Shown in pieces: positions 59,901 through 64,000 of a DNA stretch of 64,000 nucleotides (its first letter is position 1; every line of letters starts with the position of its first letter). Location: the NCBI GenBank assembly GCA_016297915.1, contig JAEDFU010000006.1, positions 1 through 64,000 on the forward strand. Reading direction: 5' to 3'. The position numbers were made by a program, and so were the translations under genes. The DNA is from Clostridia bacterium (GTDB lineage Bacteria > Bacillota > Clostridia > Christensenellales > UBA1242). The notes below the pieces were generated by a model. The model saw only the letters and a program-made list of their open reading frames with translations, searched no databases and had not been told where the DNA came from.

Positions 59901-62900
59901 GTAGAAACTATATGGTGTCTTTTTCTCAATAACTTTGGCTTGAATGCAATATGTCAAGTCAGTTGTATGATTTTCAAGGATGACAAACTTGTAATCAGCG
60001 TGCCAGTAAGTATTGCCAGATTCATCGGTAGTTTGATTGTAACCAAGTGACGAAACTGTTTCGTTAGCAGTAAATCCATTAAAGCACTCTGTACTAGTTA
60101 TAGTTGAATATGGCTCAAAACCATTCTCAAGTCTTAGTTGCATCTTGACAGTATCATACATATCAACATAATTGCCAGTCAAGTCAGCCTGAGCTGTGCC
60201 AGAGTGATTTTGGCGTCCAGTAATGCCATTGTAAATTGACTTACTTGAGTCAGCATTGCTAAGAGTTAACCAGCCACCAGTATGACTTGCGTCATTATCA
60301 TATCCAGCTTGAGATATATAGTTCTTTTCGGTAGCTTTGCTACTAAGCTTTAGCATTTGTACCAAATCAACATAGTATATTCCTGCTGTATCACTATTTA
60401 CATTAAATGTATAAGTAACATTTTGGAATGTATTGAGTGTAACGCCTGAAATAGTACTCTCGGTTTCATTCATCCAACGAGCCATTCGTACAATTCGGAA
60501 TGGAGCGGATGCAATGGATTGACTCTCACCATACTTAACCCCACCAAATGGCACATATGCATTGAGTGTGACTCTAGTGCCACTTACAAATTGAGTGGTA
60601 TAGTACGAGTAAGAGAATTTGCCGTTCTCGCTCTGCTTTGTCTTGTTTAGATGTACAAATGTTGGATTTGCCACATCTGCATTATACAAAGATAGGAAAA
60701 CTTGAGAGTTGAAATCGTTGATACTTGTGTACAAGTTCTGAGCGGATGTACGAAGTCTATATACAATCTCTACAGCATATAGTTGATTTAATTTTATCTT
60801 AGCTGCAATATGATTTTGATTGTTAGAATCTAGATTTTGAGCAAAGTTATAATCAAATAATATGCCAGTAGTTGTAGTATAAACTTTGTTAGAAGCAGTT
60901 GTCACAAGTTTGTTACCAAATGTGCAAGTTCCTATATTATGTGTTTTGTGAGGATATATACCCTCTAGAGAGTATTCGGTTATAGTGCTTGCACTTCCAT
61001 CGTACTTGAGATAAATTGTTGGGCTATCAATAAAGTTGGAGTTTTCTGCTGAACCACAACCAACATATAGATATCCATCAGTTCTAATTGGAATAACTTT
61101 GGTACATTCAGCATCACTATACAAACTCACTTTGCCATAACAGCCGTTTGTACCTAGTGTAAATGTAACCTCACTAGTAGATTTTACTAGTCCTGATTGG
61201 TCAAGAGTAGATACAGTAAGTAGACTAGACTCTGTTCCGTCTAATTTGGCTAAGTTCAATACAACTGGTTTGGCTGTTGAGAAGAACGCAGTATAGTAAA
61301 CATCATCATTGTTGCTAGAGGTTATTTTGGTTTCTATTTCAAAAACTGTTTCAGCTGTAGCATAATTCACCTGAGGAGTATCGTAATAAGCATTATCATA
61401 AGCAGCTTGAGGAGTAAAGAGTGAGTAATAAGTAGAATATTTGGACCTTAGATACCAATCACCATTAGTATTATAAGGCGAGTGTACTAGGCCATTTTCT
61501 GAATTGTAACTAGCGCTTGAATAACGATTATTGCCTTTAAGTTGTCCAAATGCATAGAATTTGTCCATACCATATGGTGCATTTGCATTAGCAGTTGCAG
61601 TTTGATCAAATGCAATAAGGTTAATTGTCCCACCCTCTTTGACAAAGATTGCCACAAAATTCAAATAGTTTTCGGAATCAGAAAATCCTGCAGAGGCTTG
61701 ATTATTATTTCCTGAAGATATATTGATGCTTCCTGCTGTTCGTCTGCCCTCTTGGTTGGAACCCGGACTTGTAATATTTACTCTATCCAAGTAAACCAAG
61801 TGATAATAATCAAAATTGACACTAAGGTTAAAGTTTGGACTTGTAGTAACATTGCTTAAGTCATTAGCAGAGATAACAAATTGAGCCTGAGAGCCAACAT
61901 TTGGACGAACTTGGTTGTTATTTGTAGTAATCCATGGTGTTCCAGAAATCATACAGTTGTCATATGCTCCATTACTAAATGGTCCAACTGTTTCACTGCC
62001 AGAGCGTAAAGTGGCACCAGCCATTCTAGCTTCGGATATGGCATAATATATGGAGTTTGTTTCAAATGTAATTGTATGTTCGTTGCCTGCAATGGCTTGG
62101 ATTTCATATTCATATGTGCCATACGAATACTTGCCAGCAATATTTGCATAAATCTTTCCTACTAATGTAGAACCTTTTCTAATTTCATATGTCTCATATC
62201 CCTTTAGTTTGAGTGCCTCTAGGGTGATTCTTGAAATTGTAAGAGTTTCGGTACTAGCTGAGTAACCATCATGACGATTAACAAAACTTGATAGTGAAAT
62301 TGTAAATAGTTTTGCGAACCTATGTCTAAAGTTAACTGAATAATTGCTATCAATATAGCTTACATTTGCCTTGATATTAAACTCAACCCATTCGCTGTAT
62401 GGTTTGTCAAAATTATCTGATCCGGTTGTAACTGCTCCGGTAGTAATATTTTGATAGCTAAACTGAGATATTGTAGATATTCCTGTAGAATTAGTCTCAG
62501 TTGCATTGAGTTTTTCGACAATAATCCAGTTATTTGCAGATAATTCATCATAGTTATCTGTATCAGCCTTGATATATAGTTTAGTAAAGAATCCACAATC
62601 AAGTGTTGTATATGCTGTATCGTCTAATCCAGCAAACATAGATCCGCCATTGTAATCACTCGATGGAGTGTTAGTGGTAATCTTGGTTGCACTTTTGGTT
62701 GTACGATATCCAAGTGTTCCGTTAATGTATGATGCATAACTATTAGCATTACTTACACTTCGATAATTTAATGTAGCAGATTTTGCCCCAGTTGTACCTG
62801 ATATAGATGTGGTTGATGAATCATAAGCAAGTGTTGTGCTTAGGTTCAAAAGTCCAGTGTAGCAGTCTGTGCAAAGCGTATCACCACAACCATGACCAAA

Positions 62901-64000
62901 TGTGTGAGTAAACACTTTTTCTTTGAGTGTAATTCTTATTGTAAATAGTTTGTTCTCATTAGCACCAGTCTTAATGAATTTATTATCTGTAAAATTGCTA
63001 TCAGGAGAAGTGAAAAACTGAGTATATTGAGTTGCAAGACTCTCTCCATCCAAAATCTCAAACTGAACAAACTGCCAACCGTATAGATTGTTGTCGGCAT
63101 TCAATGCACCAGTTACAAACTTAAATCCAAATTTGTGTGCATTTTCTATTGCAGTTGTGGAGTTGCTTGTATTTGCTGATGAAAAGTATCTATACTTAGG
63201 ATAAGTATTTTCGTCCGGAGTATTTATATTCGAAGATGAACGAGTTGTCTCTGTGATGTTAGAAACTACTCTTTGAACTTGGTCAGCTGTGAAATCTGCG
63301 TTATTGGATATAGCGTTGACAATTACTCTATAGGTATCTTCAAACGCATAATATTTTTGAGATGTAGCAGTTGCATCGCTAGAACTAGACGATATAATTG
63401 CACTAAGACTTGTGTAGTCACTAGAATTTAGCTTGGCTACATAACTGCCACTCTCGGTTACTAGTCTTACGCCTACACCATTATCGCTAAGGATTCCGGT
63501 GCCGGTGATAGCCGGAAGATTTGTTCCTTTGAGAATGTATGCGTCAGCTGTGCTGTTTAGAGTACTCGATGCACTTATTTGAATATGAATATTGTATTTA
63601 GCCTTGAAGTCACTTAGATTTTCCACAACGCCAGAGCTAGCGGAACTTCTCTCAAAGAACAATCCCAAGTATTTGGCGGTGTCTGGGGTTGAAATCGTTT
63701 GAGACTTAGCATATGTAGTATTAGCGCCCGAAAGCACATTCATATTCTTGTCATAAGCCTTGACCAAAACTGAGTAATTGGTCATATTGCTTATAATTCT
63801 GTAAGTAAGTCCGCCCACAATTGGTAGATAATCGTCCAAAGTAGGCGCAATTAGTTTTGTAGATGTAGCCTTGTATGTCAAGAACGAATTATTTGCAGTA
63901 CTTATATAATTTAGATGATAATCCGCAACAAATGTGTAAGTAACTGTGCTTTTGTCGATGTTTTCTACAAAATCATCAGTAATTGTATACCAAGTTGTGC
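44949..64000 (-). CDS. giant surface-type protein with beta-helix blocks (5' end outside window)
   Basis: A single open frame of 6349 codons up to the window edge; the frame is still open at 64000 (about 39 more codons upstream of a TTG at 63881), so the N-terminus, signal peptide and promoter are not visible. The protein is rich in Ser, Thr, Asn, Asp and Tyr and poor in Cys, typical of secreted adhesin-like proteins. Six blocks begin with a segment of the type ISxAxDxxxL...TxDIDL...FxGxxxGxxxxIxxI followed by GGIxGxN repeats (GLUG-like, right-handed beta-helix style): about 57130, 55990, 52415, 51390, 48225 and 47135 downwards. Three of them end with a W/F-D-F/Y-xx-V/I-W cap (near 54980, 50365 and 45970). 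Between pairs lie beta-rich linkers. A His/Cys module lies near 53740-53870 and another near 62850-62925. The C-terminus has no LPxTG motif or membrane segment. Function is unknown; adhesion or surface structure is inferred. Confidence 0.85.
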   Translation of the reverse strand, partial: TTWYTITDDFVENIDKSTVTYTFVADYHLNYISTANNSFLTYKATSTKLIAPTLDDYLPIVGGLTYRIISNMTNYSVLVKAYDKNMNVLSGANTTYAKSQTISTPDTAKYLGLFFERSSASSGVVENLSDFKAKYNIHIQISASSTLNSTADAYILKGTNLPAITGTGILSDNGVGVRLVTESGSYVAKLNSSDYTSLSAIISSSSSDATATSQKYYAFEDTYRVIVNAISNNADFTADQVQRVVSNITETTRSSSNINTPDENTYPKYRYFSSANTSNSTTAIENAHKFGFKFVTGALNADNNLYGWQFVQFEILDGESLATQYTQFFTSPDSNFTDNKFIKTGANENKLFTIRITLKEKVFTHTFGHGCGDTLCTDCYTGLLNLSTTLAYDSSTTSISGTTGAKSATLNYRSVSNANSYASYINGTLGYRTTKSATKITTNTPSSDYNGGSMFAGLDDTAYTTLDCGFFTKLYIKADTDNYDELSANNWIIVEKLNATETNSTGISTISQFSYQNITTGAVTTGSDNFDKPYSEWVEFNIKANVSYIDSNYSVNFRHRFAKLFTISLSSFVNRHDGYSASTETLTISRITLEALKLKGYETYEIRKGSTLVGKIYANIAGKYSYGTYEYEIQAIAGNEHTITFETNSIYYAISEARMAGATLRSGSETVGPFSNGAYDNCMISGTPWITTNNNQVRPNVGSQAQFVISANDLSNVTTSPNFNLSVNFDYYHLVYLDRVNITSPGSNQEGRRTAGSINISSGNNNQASAGFSDSENYLNFVAIFVKEGGTINLIAFDQTATANANAPYGMDKFYAFGQLKGNNRYSSASYNSENGLVHSPYNTNGDWYLRSKYSTYYSLFTPQAAYDNAYYDTPQVNYATAETVFEIETKITSSNNDDVYYTAFFSTAKPVVLNLAKLDGTESSLLTVSTLDQSGLVKSTSEVTFTLGTNGCYGKVSLYSDAECTKVIPIRTDGYLYVGCGSAENSNFIDSPTIYLKYDGSASTITEYSLEGIYPHKTHNIGTCTFGNKLVTTASNKVYTTTTGILFDYNFAQNLDSNNQNHIAAKIKLNQLYAVEIVYRLRTSAQNLYTSINDFNSQVFLSLYNADVANPTFVHLNKTKQSENGKFSYSYYTTQFVSGTRVTLNAYVPFGGVKYGESQSIASAPFRIVRMARWMNETESTISGVTLNTFQNVTYTFNVNSDTAGIYYVDLVQMLKLSSKATEKNYISQAGYDNDASHTGGWLTLSNADSSKSIYNGITGRQNHSGTAQADLTGNYVDMYDTVKMQLRLENGFEPYSTITSTECFNGFTANETVSSLGYNQTTDESGNTYWHADYKFVILENHTTDLTYCIQAKVIEKKTPYSFYYGICKENGELYTPSEFPLTGLTEGQDLMTLVTTDNRSNKYTNKNYTEIADADRFIGYFGSVSFVTSVKVSSPYKFKTHKVDGENTYYPLAGNTNIVNTIYGYSHNGLNNGYDANKLANGTGCNSGNIALTNKSIEHPAINTDSNYGTVGVQKNKDIKVSAYFTYTISITINVQSADNQAFELNGETFQARFATKAGYTLNSSGFTYSKTMIVGYGTTVSETFDTVIEPKFNTANDVNSYKRGYVFENLIRKSGNSPITTSKSGDVLTFEFSNIRVAETVTLLYNPILLITLNKPTSGKGTATTVFTSNQLNTNNIPYYNEAGYSSWVNSSTGTVNNTEFSRLYNAFTSITTDTIGRGSNISATYELDNNSTGPTYVLGVYGTDSATGLKFTTTLTPYIYSINSPDYSLESSERYIPHEVTFTSGSKAELVTTHFTVKGVNYENYSKGVYDGSLINKDSRESYYKNNTLVSTDTSNATEFQTKIAVTQDATITPSFVREYTIEFRTYLSNASTGHAATIKLVVDDTEYALDTSSIDAKGDYYYRNVHVLAGETTSIKITWDDDQYDNLYNNITTFTNLNVDATSNSLGYINGSATNPDNYTVAGGNIVTFAKTISTAKDLWRETLYFMEKRNVKLTVSPGYLDASTQPTIEIEQDTIDPVGVNTSDNFKGVVNTTYQGNKIYVTNATTKSNNITATVQSTSADYKTVKLHAEDIRSRSAYQFKGFKLVGATDYLPGSTSLTAQNGLFEYAMTIPSDHNGTTYEIIADYELNTTNKDIVKILGNGSFQIGYSKAQTAEAAANNYTLGDTIYSNDTNEITRDTAGLLAQSANYIVIKATSGYNTTFTSASAKYTNADSMYFSKKGVNSASAEDDLYFKSSNNDNIFVFSIKNWEETNLNYMQYNTEITLVFTTETWRQHTEVITPSTVTRNGVSKTGYHVTKAEQLAYIANTPSIAQSADTVIYIDSDIDLNSYVWIPFDNFQGKIISEKYSISGIKTAGQKNIMLNSSIPLTASTNTPSFKNIYTDGSEKDPYTYASDLTGETFNFNRDLSMSFIGTSNGATIEGVKFDGLDYNYFNSANQYHGGIIGIANNTTLLDIDLGYISYNVESSTSRSVNYYFARAIGQTTGYNVIKNALINGDIYVNGASNIYASYLIGHSNCTDLGKPIVTSSGSATSQYLSNINFDDGGLSSVMTGYSAALISSNSSASVYIEDIYMYISGSNTSSNSHPISNEIGNGEFIYKNVYVNEFFSSSNNRSVMESTAGISSFGNRWVNPNSNNRTLRLASTTPYISGSVSVADHTGGTEEIPVIVAISSKEELVASLNKIDASNQYVELRLTSNINFGGDVWKTVNLPSGYTFNGAGYTISNITLHEYDSSFNSSGANRSNSLFGENSGVVKNLNLANVYMLVGATATYRPSSYGVIASINNGDIYSCSVNGTIDININDSDLNEVYVGGLIGTNNRDVYELEFVGDINVGAFGKNTQSPKFVGGIVGLQNGTSLNKVHSSATINTYGNTNYINNSSYFGGIIGKHTTTVVNDAYFGGNNAGINYSAGINEFEKSTSSSSKAYALSGSGANLTVNNFYSSATFRITSTNGLSSGTVTKTNAYMLSGTCNLPLANAEVISSDNLKETGSKPSGFDFENVWYYQTINNADTDYPYPMLIGNKNSHNVKVQIVVEGIDFVTSEDVANTFTLTNNQGFDQIIYGTKNESKHTSNSMDYYIKTLHDFTTNTSNKYQITIAPLTNFHIVEISVDGKSRRYQYNYRTNDNATTSKDIDVLSYISTTNGFAESDITYARTNEHVIRVILSKNFNYFGTGINGVSGESGRSNAMGTVTATGTIVDVNGTNKTNILSGNSQRYNNNSDTQDTWYLTKSTKEYYYTNTNASTPNSKISFTFEATPYVGSANSYVATRLLGWVFRPNSDTSSTFESLKSTSYIKYNSTNSGIDLIGDILNSNSSLIESTSITTSTITMNNGIISTPFITKATLTVVSDKAIEGYYYPVVEYIYTSAVATGLHYHEHISSCYDSNGNLICNYDTNHPFDYDSTTCVSGGNVCEYGYIEIGISTYPVVDGAVTYNNTSYPANLTAKTVTINGTTYPIKYNAVLTYTDDNGTYDITPGNIVSAGSQMTIEIKGEKSGTLIGKFARRFYNTATGTLQTYYYEIENQAISAIYYIENGQKHYFNDDTVQLSRGIFGVNNSSLFVQNNTYVTNIIFDLNYDSTSPSDPLSTVGEYAFYMIDKLYDFTYNIHNAENMEETHLSIRRDTISGQIISIKNDNGTLKYAFGTSNTYSEITANAVTQSVIAMGRALNVSIMLSGDNVIISSQMPDGHTAQIVSTTKENYRLTDENDSIIANRTNKDTQKDSNGNDIPSPKYTSYLDESSTESESLGEREKGYLSYKLSLNSTTYRMTKTYTYDYGKITVIDEKVSIDIEYKKDYYSYFDQLGIDTNIPNYYSGKLSGNTTDSTKFNNTTPTITSGQTLDAIKAMFQFENTSGTDGLTKNTAFVIDNPYKLGWLAHLLNNDTNASYQVGSATHYFKDAYYRISNNLDMSHKFWLPISQFDGVMFSGNEVTNTGSINGITIELMSKNLTGSFSEQTNSISNYVGFIANSSNARLIGLNFDAMDISTDLAYAVGAVVGNAKNIYIDNLHITNSTLYSIKTTHMGDKVALGGVIGVADYMFVINQTEVINVNFVANHNGVSAMIGLSDYFGEIYNSYAFVNRQSQYKTNTNVTISNPTLRFANAKDAILKSNVHHVNSGVADSDMMFNIGDISKYGKTNFLVASKVVNDATSKTVSQLNVDELGLDSRIWQNNSTNTSILGYLKQVSAIVDMSTSSSTLAGTGTKLDPYKISSASDFVLFMNNMNNNRNNESTVYYKLTADIDLKGLYLNPIVSFKANLDGDNYKISNLYLYASMGFVVSGTTYYDLALILENHGTIDSLFVDNFHIVNSNLSVVDSSDYSTSALVANNLGTISNVSVVADIISTSKFTAGAVGTNSAVLQTVISDGIIVGTDYVSAVVAKVNSSANTNNLGSSADILGYKRAYGVIACADTTNTLANMYFVGNIMMSDDSSGNQSIAGVIGINSTTKTTISNIYNAGTISVKVTNTASFSVANLANNVSSGEVQLSHAVWLSSSVKSMGLSNYSTTDVVVSGGASTLNDVLSRSSSEIVKVANFPTSTWDYTNVWSIYSDVNNGLPVFKQFNDYIVRLPYGDDYTLLNSNDLTDRYFTYDKESNENKDKLVLISPNYVVDIDNSVTSIRQNGATTISNNFVTITNVVINSNGTIYIYRGAQVNLRVTSIIYRHVTSITLGHKSSAIDNVTNTYTRISDVQDISGKKLGVQMELNPSSNVSNIYDRNRFDYYIEIREDIDTYDISVSTINTSNDSNELVDAIKISENTNNATVSSTNPTLTNIPHGSVVNIELSLASAVIAQEFANIRVDYWMLKADKTLDDGNGLNYLDNNKTIVNSVETSTNKFALNNKYNEAKYTMFGETGVQNEFAYTIADGKLSIQFVATAETSGEYVVSLIKQWLVQVKFNVNPDIGSDYPIAYINGYEQITDTQKAVLELGDTQTKSAYQINQNNLGDKDNNGTVSTQSYNTQYYVYENGALKLAELDAGVYSLAGTNLAYNSGSNLTNTDYIGTTFTTKMFVDHNAYVNFNTYTKETYTFTGFTGFDDQTKNEDIVSNQIIVGSETLELITHREIITHAYYSDSMIVANYIPSKHYVNTIVDSGADLEYNTTNGVVSAPDIISSTVSTNILQGTDITSEVRHGRSITITITPTAKYILDKCCVKYYVYKDTDTARIYYNPTTHSWTSNKAEITTNYLPVVQKYSGGVLINNATTLNYVRTDEQVLSNGNPTGDMTYSYKIDIGNVVGNIELHVNFVRHYWNDAPSSTTLQGGGTKTNPYRISKASDWGYIVNNSSSNNYFAGTYFVVTNDIDFESRFTPSLDRFAGVIFGNGYAFNNVLLDSHLSLGITSRHANEVSNADYIYGMSNVDTTTNTTKFGLINTLETQGIITGLKFNGLNIVASESNQTGINKSIVALVAENNGRLNNIVVNNSDDNISKYLIENNNNLIASANKYTYVFGGIAGINNGIISNAQNNATLNYTLDNCSNNQSIVAFGGIAGENHGQIINSKNLGNLSYIKNGLNFVSGKDKLIQGISYNIDTTNKDVLVYNVVSLGTIENTTTTNAICNDIGNILNAYSSTDYPEFKFEKTSGFATLGVNDYSSTNPLVDNGLWIEKSGIESITLDSLKMTIGTDDYYILDSADDIAWLSRASIYNNSSIQGKTFVIASSTPIDLSGRYFTPINSVHSNSFNIIGIGKDANNIVASDLLEDADVDNVVIKGMTIDSNVNIAIGSDEISIKSSFVNQISNSIIRGLDFVDVDILTLTSGATIVGTIGGTSSIANCNYISGNIYGYNNFDINNSNNTIVSGLAHEISDSTIVTGSSVTGYALQDDGTYRLHESYEFGGDLGGSIWALNGYVNASGMVANVNNGTKLQESYFNGIINSYNYSDGHSAYALFVEGSVLNNYVKGQVNSYNGALESIAGLVLRLSNNGQVINNYVATEFNLTNGNARVINAISSDATNYSVTKNYYLVDTTSTPKIGVGLVNTTSNASSDVTNNIIQISSSDLRSQNKFKKESTWDFDDIWIYINHINWDYPVLRSIYGGDTTDIDVIVYNPYKYGDDTNQLGNLNMDNNDILFTNASGKVESLYGDIVDSQDFESTTELKFTYSIITNEVGNFIVSNTSTGLITSTLFGELTKAGTEVDGVTITEDQTRYTEYATNDNADIIISQNIDSVNYGLVITFNERVFNVTVNATLTADAGTDGVQDSDYMTILLVHKDNSGVVDYAYSVNLHNNQSFKFENIYNGLYDVAGETAGVTTTIDAYGTYEIYIFYPMYYLNNTQNTYVTLNQNVSHNPTLNDNYKLADYTQYDIISTINTSNCNVNSLGSFTLDTITRDVEFSVTINKPYEYYLHHSSTNM

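Noticed and set aside
44949..64000. Possible CRISPR or DNA-level tandem repeats within the giant gene
   Set aside because: Similarity between blocks is visible only at protein level; no exact, regularly spaced DNA repeats were seen.

Overview
The window is AT-rich chromosomal DNA from an uncultured-looking low-GC Bacillota (Clostridia-like) bacterium. The evidence is gene order: ruvA-ruvB-queA-tgt-yajC-secD-secF-recJ-rel-hemZ, rpsO-pnp-deacetylase-ftsK-rimO-pgsA-cinA-recA, and miaB-mutS-mutL-miaA next to lexA are all runs familiar from Bacillus and Clostridium. UGA is used as a normal stop, Shine-Dalgarno sites are strong, and promoters have sigma-A-like TTGACA/TATAAT elements. No phage, IS element, CRISPR array, rRNA or tRNA was recognised.

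Layout. 133-4194: Holliday-junction helicase (ruvAB) with queuosine genes (queA, tgt). 4230-8061: protein export (yajC, a TIGR04086-type membrane protein, secD, secF), with a possible structured RNA at 4888-5006. 8128-14107: recJ, a Rel-family protein with a decayed hydrolase half, and hemZ; apt and dtd, often found between these genes in Bacillota, are absent here. 14172-17993: an orphan gene, rpsO with a possible self-masking leader, pnp, and a YlxY-like deacetylase with decayed motifs. 18166-25284: ftsK, rimO, pgsA, a decayed cinA homologue, then recA under an SOS box. 25319-27643 (minus): a class A penicillin-binding protein. 27749-34646: miaB-mutS-mutL-miaA. 34785-36519 (minus): lexA with its own SOS box, and a Xer-type recombinase. 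36703-44723: an accessory stretch with a possible nucleotidyltransferase-fold protein, a YgjP-type metalloprotease, a membrane-anchored PadR-like regulator, a TVP38/TMEM64 membrane protein and an ABC exporter. 44949-64000 (minus): one uninterrupted reading frame of at least 6349 codons, still open at the window edge, encoding a giant Ser/Thr/Asn-rich surface-type protein.

The genes form two functional groups: a housekeeping core (DNA repair and SOS, tRNA modification, Sec export, RNA turnover, envelope synthesis), and a surface/accessory end on the right. A recurring theme is homologues kept in their conserved positions while losing catalytic residues: SecD/SecF (proton-relay Asp), Rel (hydrolase HD), the YlxY-like deacetylase and CinA. 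The giant protein shows a higher-order architecture: six beta-helix-type blocks arranged as three tandem pairs, each pair closed by a W/F-D-F/Y-x-x-V/I-W cap.
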